Shown: positions 18,026 to 26,607 of the stretch, piece after piece
How the letters are laid out: every line of letters begins with the position of its first letter
How positions within the stretch are numbered: position 1 is the stretch's first letter
Assembly: GCA_947498065.1 (NCBI GenBank)
Contig: CANMIS010000005.1
Location: forward strand, 124,001-188,000
Origin: an uncultured Erythrobacter sp.
Lineage (GTDB): Bacteria; Pseudomonadota; Alphaproteobacteria; Sphingomonadales; Sphingomonadaceae
Direction: 5' to 3'
Length of the DNA: 64,000 nucleotides
Notes under the pieces: model-generated
The model's database searches: none
What the model saw: the letters and a program-made list of their open reading frames with translations, nothing else
What the model was told of the DNA's origin: nothing
Program-made: the position numbers and the translations under genes

Positions 18026-19251
18026 TCAGCCGCATTCGCAATATCGGCCCCGGCGCGCTGGTGACTGCCGCGTTCATTGGCCCGGGCACCGTCACCGCCT
18101 GCACCATCGCGGGCGCTAGCTTTGGCTTTGCGCTGCTGTGGGCACTGGTGTTTGCGACGCTGGCCACGATTATCTTGCAGGAAATGTCGGCGCGGCTGGG
18201 CGTGGTGACACAGCGCGGGCTGGGCGAGACTTTGGCGGACCTGCTGCAAGCTTCCGTCTTCAAATGGCCGCTGATCCTGCTTGTGGGCCTCGCGCTCTAT
18301 CTCGGCAATGCTGCGTATGAAGCGGGCAATCTCTCTGGCGCGGCACTGGGAATTGCGGCAATTGCGGGCGAGGGGGATCAGGCCTTCAAAATCGCAGTGC
18401 TCGTGATAGCGGTGCTAGCCGCTGCTCTGCTGCTCGCCGGATCGTACAAACAGATTGAGCGCGCTCTGCTCGCACTGGTGGCGATTATGGCGCTCGCTTT
18501 TGCAGCGACATTCGCTATCGTTCGCCCCGATTTCGGCGCGATGTTTGCCGGCATGTTCGTGCCTAGCATCCCGCCGGAAGCGCTACTGACCGTCATCGCG
18601 CTGATCGGCACCACTGTTGTTCCTTACAATCTGTTTTTGCACGCCTCGGCGGCCAAGGCGCGTTGGAGCAACAGCGAAAACACCGATGCCAACTTGAGCG
18701 AGGCGCGCGCCGATACCAGCATAGCCATTGGCATTGGCGGCCTGATCGCTATCCTTATTGCATCGACCGCTGCGGCGAGCCTGTTCGCCGCCGGGATCAA
18801 TGTCACCAGCGCTGCAGAAATGGCGAGCCAGTTCGAACCCTTGTTTGGTTCGAGCTCTAAATATCTGCTTGGCATCGGTTTGTTTGCAGCCGGGCTGACC
18901 AGCTCGATCACCGCACCGCTCGCCACTGCCTTTGCGATGACGGAGGTTTTGCGGTTGAAAGGTGGCCAGAAATCGCTCGCCTTTAAAGGGATCGCGCTCA
19001 GCGTGATTGTGATTGGCGCGGGTATATCACTCGCGGGCATCCGGCCGATTGAGGTGATCGTCACCGCGCAATTTACCAATGGTTTGCTGCTGCCGATTGT
19101 CGCGGCGTTCCTGCTTTATGTGATGAACCAGAAGGCGGTGCTGGGCCGCTATGCCAATGGGGTGCTTGCCAATGTGCTCGGCTTTGGCGTGGTGCTGATT
19201 GCGGCGGGGCTAGGCCTGAGGCTGGTGCTGCGCGCAGCGGGCCTGATGTAA
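18022..19251 (+). CDS. NRAMP-family membrane protein with altered metal site
   Basis: A 409-residue polytopic protein (about 11 spans) of the NRAMP/SLC11 fold. In canonical members TM1 has a DPGN motif and TM6 a MPH motif that bind Mn2+/Fe2+. Here the aligned TM1 segment is FIGPGTVTA (Gly20 for Asp, Thr23 for Asn), and TM6 reads TTVVPYNLFLH (Val200 for Met, Tyr202 for His). All four usual positions are therefore changed. Such divergent NRAMP relatives need not carry transition metals. The gene is translationally coupled to the hydantoinase/oxoprolinase gene, so it may move that enzyme's substrate, a product, or a different cation. Confidence 0.85.
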   Translation: MISRIRNIGPGALVTAAFIGPGTVTACTIAGASFGFALLWALVFATLATIILQEMSARLGVVTQRGLGETLADLLQASVFKWPLILLVGLALYLGNAAYEAGNLSGAALGIAAIAGEGDQAFKIAVLVIAVLAAALLLAGSYKQIERALLALVAIMALAFAATFAIVRPDFGAMFAGMFVPSIPPEALLTVIALIGTTVVPYNLFLHASAAKARWSNSENTDANLSEARADTSIAIGIGGLIAILIASTAAASLFAAGINVTSAAEMASQFEPLFGSSSKYLLGIGLFAAGLTSSITAPLATAFAMTEVLRLKGGQKSLAFKGIALSVIVIGAGISLAGIRPIEVIVTAQFTNGLLLPIVAAFLLYVMNQKAVLGRYANGVLANVLGFGVVLIAAGLGLRLVLRAAGLM

Positions 19252-19258
19252 GCGAGAC

Positions 19259-19816
19259 CTAACGCGTTAGCCGCTTTAGATCGTCCAGAGTGTCTATGTC
19301 CGCCAGTTGATCGTGCGGGCAGGAAATGATCTCAGCCTCAGACAGCAACGCGCCAGCGCCGCGGTGCCCAGTTGCCTGCATCAGGGCCGCAAAGTGCTCT
19401 TTGCCAAAGACCGCAGGCGGGGTGCGGGCCGCGCCATTATGCGAGGCGGCGATGGTGCTGGCGGTGGCTTGCGCCGCGAGCGCGCGGAAATGGGCAAGCG
19501 GCACAAAGGGCATGTCAGCGAGCGCGATCAGCAGCGTCTCCGCCTTTGCTTCAACGGCTAGCTCTGCGGCGAGCGCGACCGATGTGCCCATGCCCTGAGC
19601 GGCATCTGGATTGATAGCGACTTCAAAGCCCGCTGCGCGCCAGCCACCGACGCACGGATGATCTTCGCTTGATGCAATGACTATGCGCTGATCGGCGAGC
19701 AAGGCGGCAAGCATCTCGCTCGCGTGGAGGCCCAGCATTGTGCCGTTCAGATCAGCAGAAAGCTTGTCTGCCGTGCCAAAGCGCTGAGACTGTCCCGCCG
19801 CGAGCAGCGCGATCAT
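19259..19816 (-). CDS. MobA-like nucleotidyltransferase (molybdenum cofactor cytidylyltransferase type)
   Basis: About 185 residues from the ATG at 19816, which has AAGGCGG five bases upstream and yields the usual family N-terminus (MIALLAAGQSQRFG). An ATG at 19840, overlapping the xdhC stop region, is the alternative. The nucleotide-binding LAAGQSQRFG plus downstream Lys (DKL) and the metal-binding ALADMPFV (about 86-93) are seen. In XDH-family operons such proteins (MocA) attach CMP to molybdopterin. Position directly after xdhC supports this. It is a short, single-domain form. Confidence 0.8.
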   Translation of the reverse strand: MIALLAAGQSQRFGTADKLSADLNGTMLGLHASEMLAALLADQRIVIASSEDHPCVGGWRAAGFEVAINPDAAQGMGTSVALAAELAVEAKAETLLIALADMPFVPLAHFRALAAQATASTIAASHNGAARTPPAVFGKEHFAALMQATGHRGAGALLSEAEIISCPHDQLADIDTLDDLKRLTR

Positions 19817-19829
19817 AAGTCCGCCTTGG

Positions 19830-20774
19830 CTATGCGTCATGGCCCGCAAAATCCGCTGATTGATAGGCGCGTACGATTTCGCTCAAGGCCGATAACGCCA
19901 GTGTTTCTGGATCGCGCGAGGAGTGAAACAGTCCAAGCGGGGCGTTGATCGACGCGACCGTATCGACGGACACACCGTTAGCGATCAGTGCTTCGCTGCG
20001 CGCGGCATGCGCTTTGCGGCTGCCCATTGCCCCGCAATAGAAATGCGGCAGTTCCAGCGCGCGGGCGAGCAGTTTCACTTCCCAATCATGGTCGTGGAAT
20101 AGGAAGACGAAGGCGGTCCAGGGATCGCTGCTGACCAGATGGGTGTCGCTGGTGCGGGTGAGCAACTGAGCCGGGGTGCCGGGGGCGGCGAGGCGCTCGC
20201 AAATGTCGGGATCGGGCGACAAAATATCGCTGCCAATGTCCATCGCGCTTGCGAGCTTGGCCAGCGCTTCAACGCTTGCTCCATGACCAATGATGCAGAG
20301 GCGCGGCTGAGGCCAATGGCCGAACGTGCCGATGCCAGATGCGACATCGGCCTTGGGTTCTTGCCAGCCATCGATGCAAGCGATCTGGCCGCTACCGATT
20401 TGCACCGTGAAAGGCTTTCGCGCGGTGATCGCGGCATTGCAATGCTTGGCGAAGTCTTGGTTCGCCAATGGCTGGAAATGCACATCAATGCCGCCGCCGC
20501 AGGGCAGGGTGATATCGATATAGGGCGAGCCTGCGCCAAAGCGGACGATGCGCGGCTTTCCCTCGCGCAGGGCCTCTTGCGCCTCATTCACAACGGCGTT
20601 TTCGATACAACCGCCTGAGAGTGATCCGGCAAAGCGGCCGTCCTCGCAAACCACCATATGCGTGCCGGGATTGCGGATGGAGGAACCTTCTACCGCCATG
20701 ACTGTCACAAGCGCGCAGGCGCGGCCCTCGCGCTGCCGATCGCTCAGAAAGGCAAAGACCCGGTCGCGGTCCAT
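19830..20774 (-). CDS. xdhC: XdhC/CoxI family molybdenum-cofactor maturation protein
   Basis: A 314-residue XdhC-type protein; these bind molybdopterin, help to sulphurate it, and hand it to xanthine-dehydrogenase-family enzymes. The N-terminal XdhC/CoxI segment includes VEGSSIRNPGTHM and SGGCIENAVVNEA (about 53-65). A C-terminal Rossmann domain includes LCIIGHGASVEALAKLA (about 154) and the conserved YCGAMGSRKAHAAR. It lies between a lipoprotein gene and the MobA-like gene, downstream of the two enzyme subunits, which matches its job. Confidence 0.88.
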   Translation of the reverse strand: MDRDRVFAFLSDRQREGRACALVTVMAVEGSSIRNPGTHMVVCEDGRFAGSLSGGCIENAVVNEAQEALREGKPRIVRFGAGSPYIDITLPCGGGIDVHFQPLANQDFAKHCNAAITARKPFTVQIGSGQIACIDGWQEPKADVASGIGTFGHWPQPRLCIIGHGASVEALAKLASAMDIGSDILSPDPDICERLAAPGTPAQLLTRTSDTHLVSSDPWTAFVFLFHDHDWEVKLLARALELPHFYCGAMGSRKAHAARSEALIANGVSVDTVASINAPLGLFHSSRDPETLALSALSEIVRAYQSADFAGHDA

Positions 20775-20783
20775 TCATCGTTT

Positions 20784-20960
20784 CTATTCAGCAGGCTGTT
20801 CGGGTTCGGGGGGCGCCGCTTGTTCAGGCGCCGCCGCGCTGGCCGCTTCGCCCGGCTCGGCGATTATGATTTGCTCGACCGGCTCTTGCACCTCTGACCC
20901 GCCGCAAGCGGCGATTAAGAGCGTGCCGAGAGCGGCCATACTTGCGGTAAATTTGCGCAT
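20784..20960 (-). CDS. Small acidic lipoprotein between the Mo-enzyme subunit gene and xdhC
   Basis: A 58-residue protein that begins at the ATG at 20960, behind a strong AAGGAGG site. A lipoprotein signal is clear: MRKFTASMAALGTLLIAACGG, with Cys19 as the lipidated residue. The mature 40-residue part is rich in Pro, Glu and Ala (EPGEAASAAAPEQ, PPEPEQPAE) and probably unstructured. I recognise no family. Its place inside the operon suggests expression with the Tat-exported Mo subunit; any interaction is speculation. Confidence 0.75.
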   Translation of the reverse strand: MRKFTASMAALGTLLIAACGGSEVQEPVEQIIIAEPGEAASAAAPEQAAPPEPEQPAE

Positions 20961-20982
20961 ATTGTGCCTCCTTGCCCCGCGA

Positions 20983-23271
20983 TTACGCAAATTGCTTTGC
21001 GAACGGCATTTCGCGCAGGCGCTTGCCGCTGGCCGCAAAGATCGCATTCGCCAAAGCGGGCGCTGCTGGCGGGGTGCCCGGCTCACCTGCGCCGCCAATT
21101 GGCACGGTGCCGCTGTTGATGATCGCGACCTCGATCGCCGGTGTCTCATCCATCCGCAGCATTTGATAATCGTGGAAATTGCTCTGCTTGACCGCACCGT
21201 CCTCCAGCTCAATTTCGCCGTACATCGCCGCAGTCAGGCCGAAAACGATCCCGCCCTCGATCTGGTTGCGGAAGCCGTCCGGGTTCATGACATAGCCCGC
21301 GTCCATCGCGGCCCAGACGTTGAGCATCTTCGGGCCGCCCGAGGTCATATCGACCTCGATCACCTCTGCGCCGACGGTGCCGAAGCTTTCGACGATGGCG
21401 ACGCCCAGGCCAATGCCTTCGCCTCGTGGAGCGCTCCAATTGCTCATCTCAGCGACTTTTTCGAGCACGCCCTTGTGCCGCGCAGTGTTCGCGCCGAGCA
21501 TGTTGAGGCGGTATTCCAGTGGATCTGCGCCAGCGGCAATGGCGGCCTCATCAATGAAGCTCTCAATGAAGAAGCCCTGCTGCGAGTGGTCGACCGAGCG
21601 CCATGCGGAAAATGGCAGGTGCAAAGGTGCTTCTGCGACGCGAACAGAGGTGTTCGCAATGTCGTAAATGCCCGGAACGCTGGCTTCTGCTGGGTCGTGC
21701 CGCTGGGTGAAGATGTTGTTATAAGCGATCAGCTTCCCGCCTGCATCGAGCCCGCCTTTAAAGCGGCTCACATCGGCTGGGCGATAGAGCGCCTTTTGTG
21801 TGTCTTCTTCGCGCGACCAGATCATCTTGATCGGATAGCCGGTGGCCTTCGCCACTCGCACCGCCATCGTGACGTAGTCATTCTCCAGCCGCCGCCCGAA
21901 TGCGCCGCCTAGGAACGGGTGATGCACGGTGATGTCCTCGTCATCCATGCCGAGCGCGCCTGCGGCTGCGCTGCGCGCCATCAGCGGCACCTGAGTGCTG
22001 GTCCAGATGTCGCACTTTGCACCGTCGTCGGTATCGCGCACCCATGCGGTGCAATTGACCGGCTCCATCGGAGCATGGGCGAGAAACGGGGCGCTGTATT
22101 CCGCCTCCAGCTTGGTCGCCGCATCGGCAAAGGCGCTGGCCGCATCGCCCTTGGAGGCGGCTTGCTCTCCGCCATCATCGCCTGCTGAATCAATTGCGTC
22201 TCTAAACGCTGCAAATTGATCGGCGGTTGTCTTGATCGGGCTTTCCGAGGCGCTGTATTCCGCCGTGATCGTGTTCAGCGCTTGCTGCGCGTTCCAATAG
22301 CCATCGGCCACCACCGCGATGAAACTGCCCATGTTGAGGATCTGCTGCACGCCTGGCATGCCTTTGGCCGCCTCTGCGTCCATGCTCGTTACCTCAGTTC
22401 CAGGCACCGGAGGGCGGCGCACCGCGGCATAGGACAGATCGGCGAGCTCAACGCCGGGGATGTTTGCATCGATGCCGAAATCCGCCTTGCCCATCACCTT
22501 TGCGGGAATGTCGGTCCGGCGCTTGCTTTTGCCCATCAGGCGGTAATCTTTGGGATCTTTCAGCGCAGGCGAGCTGTCCATTGGCTGCTCTGCCGCCGCC
22601 GCTGCAAAATCAGAATAGGGCGCAGACTTGCCGCTGCCGCTGTGGATCAGCGTGCTGTCACGGGTCGTAATCTCGCTGGCCGGCACGCCCCATTCATCTG
22701 CCGCCGCCCCGATCAGCATCTTGCGCGCCGCCGCGCCTGCGATCCGCATCTGATATTGGCCCGTGGTGCGGATAGAGGAGCTGCCGCCGGTGATCATCGC
22801 ATCGGCCAATCGCCCGATCTGCGTGAACAGGCCGTCCCATGTTGGCTCAATCCAATCGGCCGCGTTCATAGTGAAAGGCGCAACGAACATGCGCGCGGTG
22901 TCGCTGACGATGTAGCTGCCGTCCGCTGGCGCTTGCATCACCTCGACCTTTGCCCAATCGGCATCGAGCTCATCGGCCAGCATTTGCGCGAGAACGGAAT
23001 GCGCGCCTTGGCCCATTTCGCAGTGCGGGATGATCGCGGTCACGATATTGTCGGCCCCGATTTTTACCCAGCTGTTGACCAGCTCCTCGCCCGCTCCGCC
23101 TGCGACTGTTGCCTTCAGCTTGCCAACTGGATTGCCGGGCCGAACGCCGACCCCAATCAGCAATGCGCCGCCAGCGAGTACGCCAGCGCCGATAAAGCCG
23201 CGGCGGCTCCACTTGGCGGCTGTGCTGCGCTCTTTTTTCGCGGCGGCTGTGCCTGTGTCTTGCTCGCTCAT
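20983..23271 (-). CDS. Molybdopterin-binding large subunit of a xanthine-dehydrogenase-family oxidoreductase (IorB type)
   Basis: A 762-residue large subunit of the two-subunit isoquinoline 1-oxidoreductase / aldehyde oxidase type. A Tat signal [19 protein letters not shown] (about 22-40) predicts export folded to the periplasm. The substrate-channel and cofactor segments [14 protein letters not shown] (about 86) and [17 protein letters not shown] are typical. The catalytic Glu lies in [10 protein letters not shown] near the C-terminus. These enzymes hydroxylate N-heterocycles or aldehydes using water. The partner 2Fe-2S subunit is encoded just upstream with a four-base overlap. The substrate cannot be assigned. 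Confidence 0.9.
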   Translation of the reverse strand: MSEQDTGTAAAKKERSTAAKWSRRGFIGAGVLAGGALLIGVGVRPGNPVGKLKATVAGGAGEELVNSWVKIGADNIVTAIIPHCEMGQGAHSVLAQMLADELDADWAKVEVMQAPADGSYIVSDTARMFVAPFTMNAADWIEPTWDGLFTQIGRLADAMITGGSSSIRTTGQYQMRIAGAAARKMLIGAAADEWGVPASEITTRDSTLIHSGSGKSAPYSDFAAAAAEQPMDSSPALKDPKDYRLMGKSKRRTDIPAKVMGKADFGIDANIPGVELADLSYAAVRRPPVPGTEVTSMDAEAAKGMPGVQQILNMGSFIAVVADGYWNAQQALNTITAEYSASESPIKTTADQFAAFRDAIDSAGDDGGEQAASKGDAASAFADAATKLEAEYSAPFLAHAPMEPVNCTAWVRDTDDGAKCDIWTSTQVPLMARSAAAGALGMDDEDITVHHPFLGGAFGRRLENDYVTMAVRVAKATGYPIKMIWSREEDTQKALYRPADVSRFKGGLDAGGKLIAYNNIFTQRHDPAEASVPGIYDIANTSVRVAEAPLHLPFSAWRSVDHSQQGFFIESFIDEAAIAAGADPLEYRLNMLGANTARHKGVLEKVAEMSNWSAPRGEGIGLGVAIVESFGTVGAEVIEVDMTSGGPKMLNVWAAMDAGYVMNPDGFRNQIEGGIVFGLTAAMYGEIELEDGAVKQSNFHDYQMLRMDETPAIEVAIINSGTVPIGGAGEPGTPPAAPALANAIFAASGKRLREMPFAKQFA

Positions 23272-23765
23272 GCTGCGCTCTCCTGCGCTTCGTCTTCGGA
23301 TTGTGCGGTCTCAAGACCGGCGGCAACCTTTATGGCTTGGCGAATGCGTTTGTACGTTCCGCAGCGGCAGATGTTGCCGCTCATCGCGGCGTCAATGTCG
23401 TCATCGCTCGGCGCAGGATTGTCGCGCAGCAGCGCCGTTGCCGACATGATCTGGCCCGATTGGCAATATCCGCATTGCGGCACTTGCTCGCTGATCCAGG
23501 CTTGCTGAACCGCGCTCAGCTCGCCGTCTTCGCCTGAGACGCCCTCAATCGTGGTAATCGCTCGGCCCTCAGCCGCCGACAGCGGAGTGGAGCAGCTGCG
23601 CACAGGCTCGCCATCGAGATGTACAGTGCAGGCCCCGCAGGCGGCAATCCCGCAGCCAAACTTGGTCCCGGTCATGCCCAGCTTCTCACGCACAACCCAC
23701 AGGATCGGCATGTTGGGATCGGCATCCAGGCTGGTGGCTTGGCCGTTGATGGTGAACTCGATCAT
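23268..23765 (-). CDS. 2Fe-2S small subunit of the Mo hydroxylase (IorA type)
   Basis: A 165-residue electron-transfer subunit. The plant-ferredoxin-like cluster uses Cys38, 43, 46 and 58 ([13 protein letters not shown]). The second, helical 2Fe-2S cluster uses Cys98, 101, 133 and 135 (CGYCQSGQ and NICRCGTY). All eight ligands are present. It lacks a FAD domain, as in IorAB enzymes, so a separate acceptor such as cytochrome c is expected. It is the first gene of the operon. About 20 Glu/Gln/Ala-rich residues form the C-terminus. Confidence 0.93.
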   Translation of the reverse strand: MIEFTINGQATSLDADPNMPILWVVREKLGMTGTKFGCGIAACGACTVHLDGEPVRSCSTPLSAAEGRAITTIEGVSGEDGELSAVQQAWISEQVPQCGYCQSGQIMSATALLRDNPAPSDDDIDAAMSGNICRCGTYKRIRQAIKVAAGLETAQSEDEAQESAA

Positions 23766-23881
23766 TCGTTTGGCTCCATTGGGGCGGGGGCTTGCGCGCG
23801 CTAAGCGGTACGTTTCAAAACACTACCAAATCTTAAGCGCCAGCGAAAGCCGCTCTGCACATGTGATAGTTACATTGAGGG

Positions 23882-25399
23882 CTAAGACGCCATTGGCGGC
23901 GCGGCGCAATGCTTGGCGATATAATCACGATGCGTGGAGAGACCGCCAACCGCGCGTTCGATAATGGTCCTGAGATTGCCCAAAAACTCGCTCAGCTGAG
24001 CGTCGCTGATCGCGTCGGCCATCGGATCGTGGCCGTCTGGCGTGATCCCCTGGCCCAGCATCACCTGAACCCAGCTTGCCTCGCGAAACAGATCATCGAC
24101 ATCGCGGCCCAGGCGGCCACTCGAGGCAAACAATTCGCGCTTGTGGGTCAGGCTGTCTGGCACCTCCATATTCTTGCAATAGCGCCAGAATTCGGAGTCT
24201 TCGCGTTCCGTCTGATGATAATGCAGGATCAGAAAGTCTCTGATCTGCTCAAATTCTGCGGCGCAGCGGCGATTGTATTCGGCGCGCTCCGCATCGGCAT
24301 TCGCGCTTTGCGGGAACAGTTGGATCAATCGGCTGACATGGGATTGGATCAGATGGATGCTGGTCGATTCCAGCGGCTCCAGAAATCCGCTCGACAGGCC
24401 GATGGCGGCGCAATTGTGGGACCAGAACTGCTCGCGCCGCCCGGTGGCAAAGCGGATTGGGCGCGGATCAGCCAAGGCCTTTGTCTCCAGCCCCGCCATC
24501 AGCACATCATGCGCTGCATCGTCAGTGGTAAAGCCGCTGGAATAGACATGGCCATTGCCCGTGCGATGTTGCAGCGGGATGCGCCATTGCCAGCCCGCAT
24601 CCTTGGCCGTCGCGCGGGTAAATGGCGGCAGGCTATCCAGCCTTTCGCTAGGCACCGCCTGCGCGCGGTCGCATGGCAGCCATTTTGACCAATCCTGATA
24701 GCCAACGCCCAGTTCTTGGCCCATCAGCAGCGCACGAAATCCGGTACAATCGATAAAGAAATCGCCGTGGATCTCGGCCCCGCCATCCAGCGTGATCGAG
24801 GCGATATCGCCGCTTTCGCCGTCCCGCTGAACGGCGCTGACGATCCCTTCATGCCGGGTTACGCCGCGCGCCTCGGAATATTTGCGCAGATATTGGGCAT
24901 AGAGGCTTGCGTCGAAATGATAGGCATAGGCGAGGCCGGTCATGGCCGTATTGCCGACCCGGTCGAGTTTGGAAAAGCGCCCTTGTGCAGCCGCCAGCTG
25001 GTGCAAGGAATAATGCCACAGGTCTTTGGCATCAGCGCCGGATTGAGATGCGCGGTGCCAATAATGGTGGAACGGCACATTGGCGAGGTTGAGGCCTGCA
25101 TCGCCAAAGGTGTGTAGATAGCGATCGCCCTTCTTGCCCCAGTCGACAAACTCAATGCCGAGTTTGAACGTGCCATAGGTGTGCTTCAGGAAATCGTTCT
25201 CATCAAAGCCGAGGATCGTGTTGAGGCGGATGATCTGCGGGATGGTCGCCTCACCCACGCCAACGGTGCCAATCGCATCGGATTCCACCAGATGGATCGA
25301 CAGGCTGGGCCCGAGCAGGCGCGCAAATGCCGCCGCCGTTATCCAGCCCGCGGTTCCGCCGCCGACGATCACCAATCTGCGCTGTGTCTGCTTACTCAT
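23882..25399 (-). CDS. Flavin-dependent tryptophan-halogenase family protein (copy 1)
   Basis: A 505-residue member of the tryptophan halogenase family, which uses FADH2, O2 and halide to form HOCl/HOBr and halogenate aromatic rings. All family hallmarks are present: FAD motif VGGGTAGWIT; catalytic Lys79 in GTFKLGIEF; the WxWxIP motif (Trp270-Pro275) that suppresses monooxygenase activity; and the active-site Glu344 in FLEPLESTSIHL. Lys79 coincides in number with PrnA. The natural substrate is unknown; many members found beside TonB receptors have no identified substrate. It follows the DUF6445 gene by 73 bases and is probably in the same transcript. Confidence 0.9.
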   Translation of the reverse strand: MSKQTQRRLVIVGGGTAGWITAAAFARLLGPSLSIHLVESDAIGTVGVGEATIPQIIRLNTILGFDENDFLKHTYGTFKLGIEFVDWGKKGDRYLHTFGDAGLNLANVPFHHYWHRASQSGADAKDLWHYSLHQLAAAQGRFSKLDRVGNTAMTGLAYAYHFDASLYAQYLRKYSEARGVTRHEGIVSAVQRDGESGDIASITLDGGAEIHGDFFIDCTGFRALLMGQELGVGYQDWSKWLPCDRAQAVPSERLDSLPPFTRATAKDAGWQWRIPLQHRTGNGHVYSSGFTTDDAAHDVLMAGLETKALADPRPIRFATGRREQFWSHNCAAIGLSSGFLEPLESTSIHLIQSHVSRLIQLFPQSANADAERAEYNRRCAAEFEQIRDFLILHYHQTEREDSEFWRYCKNMEVPDSLTHKRELFASSGRLGRDVDDLFREASWVQVMLGQGITPDGHDPMADAISDAQLSEFLGNLRTIIERAVGGLSTHRDYIAKHCAAPPMAS

Positions 25400-25472
25400 G
25401 GCGTTTTACTCTTTGCCGGCGCGGAGCGGTTAGAAAGAAGGGGCAGCGTTTGTGACAGGCTATAGAATACGC

Positions 25473-26201
25473 TCATCCTTGGGGAGCCTCTCGGCGCAAA
25501 AAGGCATTGATAGTCAGCCGGCCGGTTTTGGGGTCCGCTGGCAGCGGGTCTGAATTGCTGATCACCCCGCTGTGCAGGATATTGCCGCGATAGAGCACTG
25601 CTTGGTTGAATGTGCCGGGCGCGGCATGGGTGCGTTCAAAGTGAGGCTCTCCGCTCGTGGTGTAGGCGGCGGACGGCAATCCGCTGCGCTTCACATCTTG
25701 CTGCAAGGCGGCGGCATAGCGCGGGTAGCTGTCCTGTGTGAGGGCTTCTAACCCCGTGGATTTGTGGCGGAAGAATGCTGTGCCGCCATGCTGAGTGGTG
25801 TGCAGATAGAGCATCAGCGCGATTTGATCAGGATCGGTGCCATCGACATGCGGCAGGCGCTGGATCGGCTGCAATTGCTCTGGCGGGGTCGTGACGATGG
25901 AATACCAACCCTGCATTGCCCAGCGCGCTTTGCCCGCATTTGGTGAGGCGGGCTGTGTGGGCGGGAAGGCTTTCTCGATCACCGGTGATAGCTGCTCCAA
26001 CCAGGCCTCACAGACTTCTTGCGGCAGCGGCGAGCGGACACCGGGATATTGCGGAGTGATTTCTGCAAATTTTTGCAAAAAAGCATTTTCAATGACGACG
26101 CTTGAGTGTTCTAGAAATTCATTGATCGTCACAAGAGCATGTTTTTGCGATGAAAAATGCGATGTTTGCAAATTTGCAAGTGATATCGACCAGTTGTTCA
26201 T
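25473..26201 (-). CDS. DUF6445 family protein, possible Fe(II)/2-oxoglutarate-type oxygenase
   Basis: A 242-residue soluble protein with no signal peptide. It matches DUF6445 proteins, small families found next to TonB receptors and tryptophan halogenases. A facial-triad-like pattern is visible: HVD (His118, Asp120), then NILHSG (His210), then Arg228 in GRLTIN. This spacing fits a double-stranded beta-helix 2-oxoglutarate/Fe(II) oxygenase. That reading is an inference. The first 55 residues are weakly conserved-looking and the codons near the start hold TTGCAAA palindromes. A downstream start is not obvious. It is divergent from the TonB receptor gene. Confidence 0.75.
   Translation of the reverse strand: MNNWSISLANLQTSHFSSQKHALVTINEFLEHSSVVIENAFLQKFAEITPQYPGVRSPLPQEVCEAWLEQLSPVIEKAFPPTQPASPNAGKARWAMQGWYSIVTTPPEQLQPIQRLPHVDGTDPDQIALMLYLHTTQHGGTAFFRHKSTGLEALTQDSYPRYAAALQQDVKRSGLPSAAYTTSGEPHFERTHAAPGTFNQAVLYRGNILHSGVISNSDPLPADPKTGRLTINAFLRREAPQG
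26063..26078. promoter_or_regulatory. TTGCAAA-N2-TTTGCAA palindrome (one mismatch) inside the 5' part of the DUF6445 gene
   Basis: CTGCAAATTTTTGCAA has the same half-sites and spacing as the perfect copy at 35734, with one changed outer base. It lies in coding sequence, about 125 bases inside the gene, so it may be chance or an internal operator. Confidence 0.3.
26166..26179. promoter_or_regulatory. TTGCAAATTTGCAA palindrome near the DUF6445 start
   Basis: A perfect 14-base palindrome with the same 7-base arms (TTGCAAA / TTTGCAA) as the one at 35734, but no spacer. It begins 22 bases inside the DUF6445 gene. It is a candidate operator for the LacI-type protein encoded at 31029-32060. Confidence 0.35.
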
Positions 26202-26393
26202 CGTGGTTTGAGGCCTTGCTAATGATCGGAAAATTCTGCGTTGAGGCTAACAAATCGTGTGCGCAGCGCCAATTGAAATAACTTAAAATACTGAAAATAT
26301 GTACTTATAATGATTTCCAGGCGCGTAGGTGTGCGAGTCGAAGGGTTTGCAAGAATCTGCTGCGTACCTCGGTGCCGTTTTGGGTCTGAGCAA

Positions 26394-26454
26394 GTGTGAC
26401 AGGCTTGCCACAGCCTATTGAAACTTGTGGCAATGTTACATTCAAAAGTCACAC
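26394..26454. repeat. Nested inverted repeats
   Basis: An outer pair GTGTGAC (26394-26400) / GTCACAC (26448-26454) encloses a perfect inner pair TTGCCACA (26405-26412) / TGTGGCAA (26426-26433). No T-run follows, so it is not a terminator. It may be a regulator-binding site. Confidence 0.5.
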
Positions 26455-26529
26455 TCAATCCACATAAATATATTTAAAACAGTAGTTTGCGGAATTTCAA
26501 AACGCGAGATGTGTTCCAAACATTGGGCG

Positions 26530-26558
26530 TTTACGTCTCTCAAAACATTCGCTATGAA
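26530..26558 (+). promoter_or_regulatory. Candidate sigma-70 promoter of the TonB receptor gene
   Basis: TTTACG (26530-26535) and TATGAA (26553-26558) each match four of six consensus bases and are separated by the ideal 17 bases. A start near 26565 would give a leader of about 43 bases. Confidence 0.35.
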
Positions 26559-26568
26559 AAAAGATGCA

Positions 26569-26593
26569 AACGCCGGGATCGATAATCGGCGTT
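26569..26593 (+). repeat. Hairpin in the TonB receptor leader
   Basis: Perfect seven-base arms AACGCCG (26569-26575) and CGGCGTT (26587-26593) with an 11-base loop end exactly where the AGGGGAGAGAG ribosome site begins. It could affect message stability or ribosome access. Confidence 0.45.
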
Positions 26594-26607
26594 AGGGGAG
26601 AGAGACA

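Larger units (their letters stand above)
26202..26607. promoter_or_regulatory. 406-base divergent promoter region between DUF6445 and the TonB receptor
   Basis: No gene is seen. The region is visibly AT-richer than its neighbours, especially 26270-26320 and 26440-26570. It must hold the promoters of both divergent genes. It contains a nested inverted repeat (26394-26454), a candidate sigma-70 promoter (26530-26558) and a 5'-leader hairpin (26569-26593), each listed separately. Confidence 0.6.

Noticed and set aside
20548..21912. Long open frame (454 codons, + strand) antisense to xdhC and the Mo large subunit
   Set aside because: It runs through four well-supported - strand genes, has no recognisable domain, and is rich in Arg, Cys and His as expected for a GC-rich shadow frame.
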